The notes below the pieces were generated by a model. That model was not told the DNA's origin. It saw only the letters and a list, made by a program, of their open reading frames with translations, and ran no database searches. From assembly GCA_028281495.1 (NCBI GenBank), contig JANQJU010000040.1:18635-82634 (forward strand): a stretch of 64,000 nucleotides of DNA. The letters are read 5' to 3'. Positions 1-9,235 of this stretch are shown here, one piece after another. The DNA is from SAR324 cluster bacterium. GTDB taxonomy: Bacteria; SAR324; NAC60-12. The stretch's first letter is position 1; each line of letters starts with the position of its first letter. The position numbers and the translations under genes were made by a program.

Positions 1-1835
1 TCCATAAGATTCAAAGCATGCACATATTCTTCTTTGGAATCTTGATAGACCTCTCGAATACTCGAACCTGGAATGATATCGTGGAACTGATTTCTCAATA
101 CGATTTTCCAAACCTCATGCATCGTTGCATGATGATAGAGTGACCAATCGTTGTTTTGTACCGATGCGAAGGCTTGGAGCATTTCTACATTTCGACACTT
201 TAACTCCAGTAGACGATTGTATTTCTTGATAAAAGCTTGAGAAGTATACGTGCCTCTATGCATTTCCAAATACAACTCATCGTCCCATACATGGAGATAA
301 CCCTGATTGTTTTCATCCTTTATATTTTTTTGAAGCCGTTCTGCATACTGGCTCACATTCGAATCGATCAAATTCGGTAAGGTGGGAATGTTTTGGATTC
401 GTCTTTTTCTTTCAAGCATTTCCCGGTTGACCCCACCCCCTCCATCTCCAAATCCGTAGGCAGCCAATACATCTTTATTGAGATCTTTGTTTTTATAGTT
501 ATCCCAAGTGCCTTGAATGGTTGCAGGAACAATGGTTCCATTGTAGGAACGAAACCTTGGGTTTTCTGGGTCTAAACTCGGTGTTGTGAGGAAGTGTGTT
601 AAGATCTCAGAACCATCAATTCCTCTCCATAGGAACGTGTCGTATGGGATTTCATTGTGTTCATTCCAACTAATTTTTGTGGTGAAAAACGTTTGAATAT
701 TGGATTTTTTTAAGATTTGAGGCAATGCCCAGCTATATCCAAAAACATCGGGCAGCCACAAAAAATTGTTTTCGTAGTCGAACTCTTGTTTAAAAAATTC
801 TTTTGCTAAAAGTATTTGCCGAACAATCGATTCCCCACTGATCAAATTGCAATCCGCCTCCACCCACATGGCTCCTGCCGGTTCCCACTTTCCTTGCTGC
901 ACGTGTTTCCGAATTTTGTCATAGAGGGTCGGAAAATCAGACTTAAGATATTCATAAAGTTGGGGTTGGGGTTGAAAAAATAGGTAGTCCTCAAATTTTT
1001 GCATCAACCGATCCACGGTTGAGAAGGATCGGGCGAGTTTTTCTCTCGTATGTTTTGTCCTCCAGAGCCATGCCACGTCAATGTGGGTGTGCCCCACACA
1101 ATATACATTGACGGGCGAGCTTTCATTCAGCGCTGCCAGTTGGGTGTTCAGATAGTGGGTCGCCTGTTGGACCGAATTGAAGAAAGTTTCCGACCGGGGA
1201 TAGCTAAAATCCACCTGGCGTAGGGTCTCAACTAAAAGCTTTTCCAGCTCGTATTTGTGATAGTTGTTTTCATCTAAGATCTTGATCGTCTCAACAATCG
1301 TGGACCCGGTATAATAAAGATCATCCGTGGATGGATCCAAACAAGCGATTTCAGCTCGCTTGATTTGATGGGTTTGCTCGGAAGGGATGCCGCCTCCTTC
1401 CAAGCCACTCCAAAGCCGAAACGCCAATCGACACGGCTTCCCAACGTTTTCTGGAGGAAGGAAGACTTCTTGATGATTCGTATCCACACCCGAATACAAG
1501 GCGTTGTTGACATAAAGTAACGACTCAAAACCAGAACTGTAACCGGCCCCCGTTTTTCCAAAATCGAAAATGCCAACAATGTCATGACCTTCCCATTGCT
1601 GAGGGATCTCAATCTCCGTGGTGAGCCATAGATACTTATCCCGCCCCTTCCAAAAATCGCCGATATGGAGTGGAAATGAATTCGCATCAGAAGTGACGGG
1701 GGATGGATTCACAAAATGGCCCTCCTCATTGGAAGCTGTGAAGCCATTCAATGGGAGGTTGTTGTAATATCTCAACTCTTTTAGTTCGTTGATGTGCTTT
1801 TCTAATCTTTGTAAATGATGAAATTCTAAAGGCAT
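1..1835 (-). CDS. Alpha-mannosidase, glycoside hydrolase family 38 (3' end outside window)
   Basis: Zinc-dependent retaining alpha-mannosidase; the ~611 N-terminal residues lie in the window and the gene runs off the left edge. Translation of the minus strand shows the GH38 zinc motif HTHIDVAWLWR (His and Asp ligands), the nucleophile region FLWLPDVFGYSWALP (Asp in LPD) and NQFHDIIPGSSI. The start ATG at 1835 follows GGGAGGGAAC on the minus strand. No signal peptide is seen, so it probably acts in the cytoplasm on imported mannosides. It lies 38 bp downstream of the solute-binding protein gene on the same strand, which points to one operon for uptake and cleavage of a mannose-containing sugar. 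The family is clear; the natural substrate is inferred. Confidence 0.93.
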   Translation of the reverse strand, partial: MPLEFHHLQRLEKHINELKELRYYNNLPLNGFTASNEEGHFVNPSPVTSDANSFPLHIGDFWKGRDKYLWLTTEIEIPQQWEGHDIVGIFDFGKTGAGYSSGFESLLYVNNALYSGVDTNHQEVFLPPENVGKPCRLAFRLWSGLEGGGIPSEQTHQIKRAEIACLDPSTDDLYYTGSTIVETIKILDENNYHKYELEKLLVETLRQVDFSYPRSETFFNSVQQATHYLNTQLAALNESSPVNVYCVGHTHIDVAWLWRTKHTREKLARSFSTVDRLMQKFEDYLFFQPQPQLYEYLKSDFPTLYDKIRKHVQQGKWEPAGAMWVEADCNLISGESIVRQILLAKEFFKQEFDYENNFLWLPDVFGYSWALPQILKKSNIQTFFTTKISWNEHNEIPYDTFLWRGIDGSEILTHFLTTPSLDPENPRFRSYNGTIVPATIQGTWDNYKNKDLNKDVLAAYGFGDGGGGVNREMLERKRRIQNIPTLPNLIDSNVSQYAERLQKNIKDENNQGYLHVWDDELYLEMHRGTYTSQAFIKKYNRLLELKCRNVEMLQAFASVQNNDWSLYHHATMHEVWKIVLRNQFHDIIPGSSIREVYQDSKEEYVHALNLM

Positions 1836-1873
1836 CTGTTCCCTCCCATTGATAAGCGATTAGGCCAATTTTC

Positions 1874-3154
1874 TTACCATTTGTTACGTTTGATGCGTTG
1901 TACCGATTTTTCCAGATCGGCAACTGCTTCTGCTCCCGTCTTTTTACCAGCTAACACCGAATGCACTTCTGACCAAAATTTATTGGACACTTTGTTGTAT
2001 TTGCGTCCGGTCACGGAAGAAGGTCGCGGAACGGCACTTTTGAAGGTAGACAACATGCCGCCCATGAATGGATTTTCTGCTCGCAATTTAGGATCTTCAT
2101 ATACATCCGGGCGGGTTGGTAAATCGGAAAGTTCAATAGCTCTCCGGAGTTGGTTTTCTTTCGTGGTCAAATACTGAACCACTCCGGCTGCGGCTTCTGG
2201 ATTCTTCGAGTATTTGCTCACCGCAAGCTGCCATCCACCGAGGGCACCGGTGTGCTTCCCACCTGGCCCCATTGGCAAAGCGGTCGATCCAATTTTACCT
2301 TTGACGATAGAATCGTCCGAATTGCCAAGACCCCAGGCATAGGGCCAGTTTCTCATAAATATCGCATTGCCCGATTGGAAGGCACCGCGGGCATCTTCCT
2401 CCGCATAGTTCAGAATTCCCTTGGGGCTAATACCATTTTTGATCCAAGAAGCGGCCGTATCCAGTGCCGCTGCTGCTTTGGGATTATTGATACTAATGGT
2501 TCCATCCGGTTCCACTACGGATCCTCCTCCAAAGGAATCGATCCATTCTAAGGCATTACAGGTCAGTCCTTCATACGCTCGCCCTTGCCAAACAAACCCC
2601 ATCAAACGTGAATTGTTTTCACGTTCTTTGGACAAGATATCTTGGGCAATTCGCTCCAATTCGCTCCAGGTTTTGGGAGGGGTGTGCCCATGTTTCTCTA
2701 AGAGATCTTTACGATAATACAAAAGCCCGGCGTCTGTGTAGAAAGGGATACCAATAACCCGTCCTTTTGCATCGGTATTGTTGCTCACAATCGATTGAAA
2801 GTGAGCATCGATGTGGTCTTGTGGAATGTATTTTCTCAGATCAACAAAATGACTGGACAGCAAACCTGGCCAGATCACGTCAATCATCACGATATCAATT
2901 TCTGCACTCTTGGCTGCAAAAATTTGCTGAAACAAGCCTAGTGCATCGTTGGTGGCCTGAGGATTGACAAACAATTTCACTTCATGGCCATTCTTCTTGG
3001 CCCATTCGTTCGCGACATCGATACAATATTGCGAACGTGTATCGCCAGTACCACACGCAAACGTCAGGGTGGCGGCTTGTGTTGTTTCGATTCCGAGGAA
3101 TGCCTGGGCTATGACCAAACCCCCGATCAAGGCTGCTAACAATAATCGTCTCAT
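1874..3154 (-). CDS. ABC transporter sugar-binding protein (family 1 extracellular solute-binding)
   Basis: Periplasmic sugar-binding protein of 426 aa. The start at 3154 is chosen because AGGAGGTAT lies directly upstream; an in-frame ATG seven codons earlier lacks such a site. The N-terminus is a Sec signal (MRRLLLAALIGGLVIAQAF, cleavage near TTQA/A). The mature protein has the type I maltose/trehalose-binding layout: LTFACGTGDTRSQYCIDVAN, a DIVMIDVIWPGLL hinge-side segment, and RNWPYAWGL near the sugar-facing region. No permease genes are visible; they may lie beyond the left edge. Downstream is the GH38 gene, and upstream lie operators for the AraR-like repressor, so expression is probably sugar-induced. 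The ligand is inferred to be a mannoside or similar oligosaccharide. Confidence 0.9.
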   Translation of the reverse strand: MRRLLLAALIGGLVIAQAFLGIETTQAATLTFACGTGDTRSQYCIDVANEWAKKNGHEVKLFVNPQATNDALGLFQQIFAAKSAEIDIVMIDVIWPGLLSSHFVDLRKYIPQDHIDAHFQSIVSNNTDAKGRVIGIPFYTDAGLLYYRKDLLEKHGHTPPKTWSELERIAQDILSKERENNSRLMGFVWQGRAYEGLTCNALEWIDSFGGGSVVEPDGTISINNPKAAAALDTAASWIKNGISPKGILNYAEEDARGAFQSGNAIFMRNWPYAWGLGNSDDSIVKGKIGSTALPMGPGGKHTGALGGWQLAVSKYSKNPEAAAGVVQYLTTKENQLRRAIELSDLPTRPDVYEDPKLRAENPFMGGMLSTFKSAVPRPSSVTGRKYNKVSNKFWSEVHSVLAGKKTGAEAVADLEKSVQRIKRNKW

Positions 3155-3311
3155 ATACCTCCTATTTGTGGACATATTTGTATCACTTGAGAAGTCCTCT
3201 CTTTGAACCCGTCTGAAGATAAAGGCTGGCAGTGGGCCTTAGGGGGGAGAACTTGAAGAAACTGCCTCAAAATATAAACCCTGTTCACTCGAACTGAGGT
3301 TTATGAAGAAC

Positions 3312-3340
3312 TTGATATATCAAATATGAAACGACGTCAA
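3312..3340 (-). promoter_or_regulatory. Candidate promoter of the solute-binding protein operon
   Basis: Read on the minus strand, TTGACG (3335-3340) is followed after exactly 17 bp by TATCAA (3312-3317). The -10 hexamer is the left half of the palindrome TTGATATATCAA, so a repressor bound there would block RNA polymerase. The hexamer matches are imperfect (4 of 6 at the -10). Confidence 0.5.
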
Positions 3341-3356
3341 GTATATGTTATATCAA
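3312..3356. promoter_or_regulatory. Paired operators for the AraR-like repressor
   Basis: A perfect 12-bp palindrome TTGATATATCAA lies at 3312-3323. A second site, ATGTTATATCAA at 3345-3356, matches it at 10 of 12 positions. The centres are 33 bp apart, about three helical turns, so two dimers would bind the same DNA face. The same motif recurs upstream of the repressor gene (4691-4702). Assignment to the neighbouring repressor is inference from position. Confidence 0.65.
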
Positions 3357-3438
3357 ATAAGAAAAAATGGTATGTCATGATGCTATCGGTTGCTGATCGG
3401 GGATAGGAGGGGGGTTGATTCTGTGTTGTAGAGACGAC

Positions 3439-4578
3439 TTATTTGGAAGAGCAGGAATGTCGGACAACCAGACGAGTTGGTAGGGTGGTCTTGGTGTATT
3501 TATGGGTGCCTGAAGTGACACTTTCTATCAAAATTCTAGCAGTGGTTTTCCCGATTTGATAGAAATCTTGAGCGACGGTTGTCAAAGGTATGGGGAGATG
3601 TTTAGAGAATGCAACATCATCAAACCCAATAATTGATATATCATTTGGCACATCAATCTGGAGATCTTTGGCGGCGCGCATGAGGAACAAGGCTTCCATA
3701 TCGTTTTCTGCAATGATTCCGGTCACCTGCTGGGAAACCAAGCTGCGGACGATATCTTCATAGGCGGGTTTTTCGTAAACAGGCTTAGGATTTTGTTTGA
3801 ATCCGAATTTTACAAATTGGCTGTTAACCGGTATTCCGGCTTCCTTCAAAGCATTGCAATATCCGAAGTATCGATGTCGCACGGAAGAAGCCCGCTCCAG
3901 TCTGACCTTCGAAACAAAAGCAATCTTGTCGTGACCCAGTTCAATCAAATATTTTGTAGCTTGGTAGGCTCCCCCCATATTGTCGGACACAACATAGCTA
4001 ATCGGAATATTTTCATGAATCTTATCAATGGTAATGATTGGGTATTGTTCGAGAAATAGAAGATTCAAAAGCTCCAGGTTTTCGCTGTCCGAGATTGGAT
4101 AGTAGATGATCCCTCCAACCTTTTTTTGATACAATTGATTCAAGACGGCTCGTTCTTCCTGAATATTGGAATGCTCACTATGAATGGCTAAATAGAACCC
4201 GTTTTCATTCAGAATTTCGGAAACGCCTCGCACAATCAGCATCATCCCATCTGCAAACGCGGTGGAACTTTCGAGACTATCTTTCATCGGAACGACCATG
4301 GAGATCAAAAAATTGTGATCCGCTTGATGTCTTGAAAGCCTAGTGGTGGGCTGTTCCACGGCATTGGGGGAAACAAAACTGCCACTACCCCGTACTCGAT
4401 AGATCAGTCCTTCTTGCTTTAACACCTCTAAAGCACGTTTTGACGTGATTCGGCTGACTCCAAATTCTCGTGCCAGCTCCATTTCCGTCGGCAGTTGCTC
4501 GTCTACCTTGTACTTTTGATTGGCAATACCTGCTTTTAAGGTGTCAACAATCTCCTCATATAATAGTTTTTTTGTCAT
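3439..4578 (-). CDS. AraR-type repressor (GntR winged helix + LacI/GalR-like sugar-binding domain)
   Basis: Sugar-responsive transcription repressor of 379 aa. Residues ~5-75 are a GntR winged helix-turn-helix (LPTEMELAREFGVSRITSKR). Residues ~90-375 are a periplasmic-binding-protein-like effector domain as in LacI/GalR, with the family motif NDISIIGFDDV. This order of domains is that of AraR. It is transcribed toward the solute-binding protein and mannosidase genes, and TTGATATATCAA-type sites lie both upstream of its own start and in the operon promoter. It probably represses both and releases on binding the transported sugar. The ribosome binding site is weak. Effector identity cannot be read from the sequence. 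Confidence 0.9.
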   Translation of the reverse strand: MTKKLLYEEIVDTLKAGIANQKYKVDEQLPTEMELAREFGVSRITSKRALEVLKQEGLIYRVRGSGSFVSPNAVEQPTTRLSRHQADHNFLISMVVPMKDSLESSTAFADGMMLIVRGVSEILNENGFYLAIHSEHSNIQEERAVLNQLYQKKVGGIIYYPISDSENLELLNLLFLEQYPIITIDKIHENIPISYVVSDNMGGAYQATKYLIELGHDKIAFVSKVRLERASSVRHRYFGYCNALKEAGIPVNSQFVKFGFKQNPKPVYEKPAYEDIVRSLVSQQVTGIIAENDMEALFLMRAAKDLQIDVPNDISIIGFDDVAFSKHLPIPLTTVAQDFYQIGKTTARILIESVTSGTHKYTKTTLPTRLVVRHSCSSK

Positions 4579-4690
4579 GGTTTTGATGTCTGATGTTCTT
4601 TCTATGAATGAATCATTGGATTTACGTTTTTGGTTTAAAGACCGCTTCTTCTATTTTTAAGCGATCAAAATGCCATTATCGTCACTACAT

Positions 4691-4702
4691 TTGATATATC
4701 AT
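4691..4702. promoter_or_regulatory. AraR-like operator upstream of the repressor gene
   Basis: TTGATATATCAT matches the palindrome at 3312-3323 at 11 of 12 positions. It sits in the 328-bp divergent spacer between the repressor (start 4578) and the aldo/keto reductase (start 4907), so it could give autoregulation and may also touch the reductase gene. The rest of the spacer is AT-rich; no other feature was recognised. Confidence 0.55.
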
Positions 4703-4906
4703 TTACCTAAAAAGAAAAGTCGTCTTACGATCAATATGAGCAGGTCATGGGACATATCATGGCTTCAAATGCAACGATCAATCAAAACTAAATCAATATT
4801 GCTAAATATTTGAAAAGGGCATAAGGCTGTAAATTTTTGCATAGGAATACAGGAAGGATTAATTCCAAGTGTTATTGCGCGCTCATGATTTATAGGGAGT
4901 AGAATA

Positions 4907-5731
4907 ATGAATCATAAAAAATCAACATTTACACTCAACAATAAATTGAAAATGCCTGTTATTGGTCTTGGAGTTCTCTTTGCGAAAAATGATGGAGAGG
5001 TTGAACAGGCAATCCTTTCAGCTTTGCAGGTGGGATACCGCAAAATTGATACCGCTTCGGCATACCAAAACGAAGAAGGGGTAGGACGAGCAATGATCGA
5101 AAGTGGAATCCCAAGAGAAGAAATTTTTCTTACAACTAAGGTTTGGAATAGTGAACAAGGGTACGATCCAACGTTACTTGCCTTTGAGCGAAGTTTAAAA
5201 CGCTTGCAAACGGATTATATCGATCTTTATCTGATACATTGGCCGGTCAAAGCTAAGTATATACAAACCTATAAAGCAATGGAAAGATTGGTTTCAGAAG
5301 GCCGTGCGAAGGCCATTGGTGTATGCAATTTTAGTATTCCTCAGTTGGAAGACTTGATGAAACATACTGAAATCATTCCTGCCCTCAATCAAGTAGAAAT
5401 GCATCCGCATTTAAGCCAAAAGGAATTGTTGAACTTTGCAAATACACACAACATTCAACTAGAAGCTTATCGGCCTATAATGATGGGTGAAGTGCTTAAT
5501 ATTTCTGAAATAGTAGAAATTGGTGATACCCACGGTAAGTCAGCGGTACAAGTTACGTTGCGCTGGTTAGTACAAAGAGGTGTTGCCGTTATCCCAAAAT
5601 CAGTAACCTCAAAAAGGATCATTGAGAATTTTGAAATATTCGATTTTGAATTAACCGCTGAAGAGATGGCAATAATGGAAAGATTAAACCAGAATAAAAG
5701 TCTTGGAGACGATTTATCGGATGTGGAGTAA
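4907..5731 (+). CDS. Aldo/keto reductase (AKR5-like)
   Basis: NADPH-dependent reductase of carbonyl compounds, 274 aa, the usual length for the bacterial AKR5 branch (2,5-diketo-gluconate reductase and YvgN-like enzymes). The catalytic tetrad is visible: Asp and Tyr in RKIDTASAYQNE, Lys in TTKVW, His in LIHWP. The C-terminal NADPH-binding signature IPKSVTSKRIIENFEIF is intact. A GGGAG site precedes the ATG. It is cytoplasmic, with no signal. It is divergent from the AraR-like repressor, so a role in the same sugar pathway is possible but unproven. A short partial duplication of its 3' end follows the stop codon. Confidence 0.9.
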   Translation: MNHKKSTFTLNNKLKMPVIGLGVLFAKNDGEVEQAILSALQVGYRKIDTASAYQNEEGVGRAMIESGIPREEIFLTTKVWNSEQGYDPTLLAFERSLKRLQTDYIDLYLIHWPVKAKYIQTYKAMERLVSEGRAKAIGVCNFSIPQLEDLMKHTEIIPALNQVEMHPHLSQKELLNFANTHNIQLEAYRPIMMGEVLNISEIVEIGDTHGKSAVQVTLRWLVQRGVAVIPKSVTSKRIIENFEIFDFELTAEEMAIMERLNQNKSLGDDLSDVE

Positions 5732-5771
5732 ATAAAATTCTGAGCACGATCCCATTCCCATGTGGAGTAAA
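5721..5771 (+). repeat. Short direct repeat around the aldo/keto reductase stop codon
   Basis: The 12-mer ATGTGGAGTAAA occurs at 5721-5732 (containing the stop codon) and again at 5760-5771. About 20 bp further on, GGAATATTCG...CGGCTGAAGA echoes GAAATATTCG...CCGCTGAAGA from inside the gene. This looks like a decayed duplication of the gene's 3' end. Confidence 0.4.
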
Positions 5772-5864
5772 AGCTTTTCGTGATGTGGAATATTCGGTAA
5801 CGGCTGAAGATAACTGATTGAAAAGCGATCTCCCGACATCATTTTTTTTAGGAAAACAATTCAT

Positions 5865-6797
5865 ATGAAGAACTTTCTCATTACCACACTTTGCCCCGTA
5901 ATATTTATCTTCAGTCTCGTCACAGCATGCCACAGCCCGGATTCTGATGATTCGTCTTTTGTTGATTCAATTTCCGCCGATGCAACGGCGACTGGTTCAA
6001 CTGCTGGCGATTCCGCGTCAGGAGAAACCATGCCGACGGAGATTGCACAAAATGAGACCGGGCCAGATTTGGAGTTCCGAGATCTCAATCTAGAAAGACA
6101 ATGGATCTTTCAGGGATCAGACAACGGTTCCAGCATCAGCGAAATGGATGTGACCCGTTTATCGTTTCACACCTTTGAGTTCCATTCAGATGGGCAATTG
6201 ACAATCGTCAACGATTGTCTCACCAGTGAACCACCGTATCTCCATGAACTCAGCGCTTCTTATACGTTGACCCAAGAGGGAATACTCACGTTTGGCTTCG
6301 ACTCCCTGCTCAATCAAGACACCTGCTTCCAATACGATGATTTAAATGCCGAAGCACTCACCTACACGATTGGAGACAATAGTTTGCTCTTATCATTCCA
6401 AAATGCCCCTTGGACAGATGTCCGGTTTGGAGTCGACTACACCGATGCAATTCCGACACTGATCGATAGAAAATGGCGTTTGACGCTCCTGAGAATTGAA
6501 GGAAACGAACAGGCCCCACCTAGTACTCATGAGGCCTATATTCAATTTGCCAAGAACGGGACGTTTGGAGGGGTGGATAGCTGTAATAATTTCAACGGAG
6601 TTTATGACGCTACTTCCGATAATCAAGTGACCTTTGGAAGGATATTTAAGGAACTGGCGTATTGTGGTCACGAGTTTGATGCGCTTTTTCAGGCCACCCT
6701 CTTAGGAATGAATGCGTGGACAATCGACCAAAACCGATTAGAACTCGCAGGCACCACCAGCACAATTCATTTTGAAGAAGTTTCTTCAACTGAATGA
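5865..6797 (+). CDS. Lipoprotein with C-terminal META domain
   Basis: Predicted lipoprotein of 310 aa. The signal MKNFLITTLCPVIFIFSLVTAC ends in the lipobox LVTA/C, followed by an acidic Ser/Thr-rich linker (residues ~24-60). Residues ~200-308 match the META/HslJ domain: DRKWRLTLLRIEG, FGGVDSCNNFNGVYD and KELAYCGHEFDALF. HslJ-type domains are linked to heat-shock or novobiocin tolerance and are of unknown biochemistry. Residues ~68-190 may be a diverged second copy (LERQWIFQG...). AGGAAAAC precedes the ATG. It stands alone and is convergent with the aminotransferase gene. Confidence 0.85.
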   Translation: MKNFLITTLCPVIFIFSLVTACHSPDSDDSSFVDSISADATATGSTAGDSASGETMPTEIAQNETGPDLEFRDLNLERQWIFQGSDNGSSISEMDVTRLSFHTFEFHSDGQLTIVNDCLTSEPPYLHELSASYTLTQEGILTFGFDSLLNQDTCFQYDDLNAEALTYTIGDNSLLLSFQNAPWTDVRFGVDYTDAIPTLIDRKWRLTLLRIEGNEQAPPSTHEAYIQFAKNGTFGGVDSCNNFNGVYDATSDNQVTFGRIFKELAYCGHEFDALFQATLLGMNAWTIDQNRLELAGTTSTIHFEEVSSTE

Positions 6798-6809
6798 TCC
6801 AAAATCCAG

Positions 6810-8072
6810 TTAAGTCATCATTTTGTTCAAAACCTCTGCAAAATAGACGATTTCTTCTTCAGTATTAAAATAATGAACGGAAGCACGAACCACGCCCGCT
6901 ATTCCACGGGCATTGAAGGAAACCAAGTTGCCAGAACCTTGGGAGATCGAAACATTAATTTTATGATCAGCCAAGGCTTTCATGATTTCAGGTGGGGCCA
7001 TTTTTTCTGAGACGAATGTGACAATTCCACATTTTTCGATGCCCTCATCCATGACCTGGATGCTATCGATTTGCGATAACTGATGGCGCAAACTTGCCGC
7101 GAGGGTTGAAATACGGTTCTGAATCGATTTCAGCCCCCAAGAAAGCGCGTAGTCGATGGCGATTGCAAGTGCGTATTTCCCAGCACAGTATTGTTCCCAA
7201 TTCTCATATCGCTTGGCGTCTGAACGAATAGTGTATTCCGTCGATGAGATCAATTGAGCCGCATGTTGGTCCAGCACGGGAGGCTCCAATTGATGGAGGA
7301 GTTCATTCCGTATGTATAACAAGCCAGTACCTCGCGGACCTCGCAGATATTTTCTACCCGTGATGCAAAGCGCGTCGCACCCAATCGCTTCCACGTCAAC
7401 GGGGATGTGCCCCACACTTTGACACGAATCTAAGAGAAACGGGATTCCGGCAGCCTTGGCAATTTTTCCAACTTCAGGTGCAGGATTCACAAGGCCTCCG
7501 GCTGTTGGGATATGGGTGATTGAAATCAGCTTCACATGATCATCGATTAAATTCGATAGCGCCTCCGTATCGATCTGACCGGAGTCATCGTTGGGAACAA
7601 AAATGACTTCAACACCAAAACGTTGGGCTTGTTGAAGATAAGCGATCACGTTGCTTCCATATTCAGCCAGTGTTGTCAGAATTTTGTCACCAGGATTGAA
7701 TCGAAATGAGTAAAAGGCCAAAGCCCAGGCTCGTGTTGCATTTTCAACATAGGCGATTTCCTCCGCAGAACAATTGAGGAGTCTGGCAGCCGAATGATAC
7801 ACTTGGTCTAACGCATCGGCGTATTTGGCCTGCGTTTCATAGCCTCCGATTTGCTCCTCAGATTGAAGATAACGATGCAACGCCTCGCTCACCGGAGTGG
7901 GCATGAGGGAGGCTCCTGCATTATTGAAATGAATGATTTCATTGCAGGCTTTTGTTTCTTTTCTTGCACGCTTGATATCAAATTCAGGGGTCACGGGTTC
8001 GTTCAATGATTGAGGGTGAAGGAGAAGTCTAGACTCAAACAGGCAGGCACGGACTAAAATCGATACCTCCAA
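6810..8072 (-). CDS. Class V aminotransferase (cysteine-desulfurase-like fold)
   Basis: PLP-dependent fold-type I enzyme, up to 420 aa. Visible features are the N-terminal substrate loop FNNAGASLMP, the phosphate-binding region TRAWALAFYSF, LLDSCQSVGHIPVDV (PLP Asp and His side) and the Schiff-base lysine in ITGRKYLRGPRGTGLL. The GRKxLRGPRG form is typical of the isopenicillin-epimerase/EgtE-like branch rather than true NifS/SufS, and no active-site desulfurase cysteine loop was recognised. The ATG at 8072 overlaps the upstream protease gene by 19 bp. The homologous region begins only near residue 40, so a later non-ATG start (for example the GTG before TPEFDIKRAR) is possible. The substrate is unknown. 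Confidence 0.85.
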   Translation of the reverse strand: MEVSILVRACLFESRLLLHPQSLNEPVTPEFDIKRARKETKACNEIIHFNNAGASLMPTPVSEALHRYLQSEEQIGGYETQAKYADALDQVYHSAARLLNCSAEEIAYVENATRAWALAFYSFRFNPGDKILTTLAEYGSNVIAYLQQAQRFGVEVIFVPNDDSGQIDTEALSNLIDDHVKLISITHIPTAGGLVNPAPEVGKIAKAAGIPFLLDSCQSVGHIPVDVEAIGCDALCITGRKYLRGPRGTGLLYIRNELLHQLEPPVLDQHAAQLISSTEYTIRSDAKRYENWEQYCAGKYALAIAIDYALSWGLKSIQNRISTLAASLRHQLSQIDSIQVMDEGIEKCGIVTFVSEKMAPPEIMKALADHKINVSISQGSGNLVSFNARGIAGVVRASVHYFNTEEEIVYFAEVLNKMMT

Positions 8073-9007
8073 GAAATCAAGGGTAAATTGAGTCTTCGAA
8101 CGCCTGCTTGTGATTTGTCAAGTGGAGCCTCACGGGCGTGTGCGAATTCATAATAGGTCGTCACGAGATTCCACCAAGAATGCAAGGCGATGCTTTCCGT
8201 CAAATCAAACACGCCATCAGAAGGCTGGGCCAACCAACCCAAATACAAACCACTCAAAAAAGCCCCTTGAGAATCTACGTTAAATCCCTCTCCATCATGC
8301 GTGGCTCCAAAAACAAGAGATGCCAAAACAATCGCACTCCATCGGGATACCGTTTTGGAAAACGTGCCAGAAAAAAAACGAAAGAGCTGCTTTTGAATGA
8401 CCCCTCGAAAGAGCAGTTCTTCTCCAATACCGGAAAGATACTCTCGCTGTAATTTCAGCTGGTACAGTTCGTGTTTGCGGAAGCCATCCTCCAAATGATA
8501 GGTCGTCTCAGTGGAATCAGATTCCAGATACACCACCTCCCCAGCCAGCGGACCCCAAAACGACAAATTTCCTCCAAATCGATCAAAGCGGAACGGAGCG
8601 AGAAAATGCCAATAGGTATCGGTGTTTTGCTCACATCCGGTATCGACCAAGTCATATACAGAAACCGAAGAAAGCATGAGATGCGTATAAGCATGATAGT
8701 CATACATCGCGGTTTCTTTGGTGAGATAGATATCCACACGGCCTTCTTCCTCATTGAAATCATAAATATCATTGCTGTCTTGTTGAAAATCGTCGTGCTG
8801 ATAATTTTTGTCAGCCTCGGTGCGGAGGTACCATCGTGTCAATCCCAGGGTCAGGGCTTTGTCATAATGACCCAAATACAAATATCCGGTGCCGGGGAGT
8901 AGGGTTTCTGAAACAGTGGCGAAGGTGCATTCCCAAAAAGACACGGAATACGAGGGTGTTGGAAAAAAAATGAGGGTGAGGAGAAAAAACAGAAGGATGC
9001 GGAACAT
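8054..9007 (-). CDS. CPBP-family intramembrane metalloprotease
   Basis: Membrane protease of the CPBP (CAAX protease and bacteriocin-processing, Abi) family, 317 aa. The three family motifs are intact: EELLFRG (EExxxR), FGATHDG (FxxxH) and HSWWNLV (HxxxN/B). An N-terminal signal-like segment (MFRILLFFLLTLIFF) precedes a family-atypical region of ~150 residues rich in Tyr and Asp before the protease core. Its 3' end overlaps the aminotransferase gene start, so the two are probably co-transcribed. Substrates of bacterial members are mostly unknown; roles include peptide maturation and self-immunity. Confidence 0.88.
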   Translation of the reverse strand: MFRILLFFLLTLIFFPTPSYSVSFWECTFATVSETLLPGTGYLYLGHYDKALTLGLTRWYLRTEADKNYQHDDFQQDSNDIYDFNEEEGRVDIYLTKETAMYDYHAYTHLMLSSVSVYDLVDTGCEQNTDTYWHFLAPFRFDRFGGNLSFWGPLAGEVVYLESDSTETTYHLEDGFRKHELYQLKLQREYLSGIGEELLFRGVIQKQLFRFFSGTFSKTVSRWSAIVLASLVFGATHDGEGFNVDSQGAFLSGLYLGWLAQPSDGVFDLTESIALHSWWNLVTTYYEFAHAREAPLDKSQAGVRRLNLPLISWRYRF

Positions 9008-9235
9008 TTCGATACCGGGGGATCAGGTGAGCATTTTAGTTGGGGTTGAGAAAAGGTCCTTAAGGTATCTGGGAGGTCCGCTGCTCACATGCTTGAAAAC
9101 TTGGATGAGGGAAAGAGAATGCGTCGATGTGAAATGTTGAATTGGGTTTTCTTTTGAAATTCAATGGGTTGTGAAATCCGAATCCCAGGTAAAAAAATTC
9201 TAGATCGTGGGGAGCATTTCGTGGATGCGGGAAGG

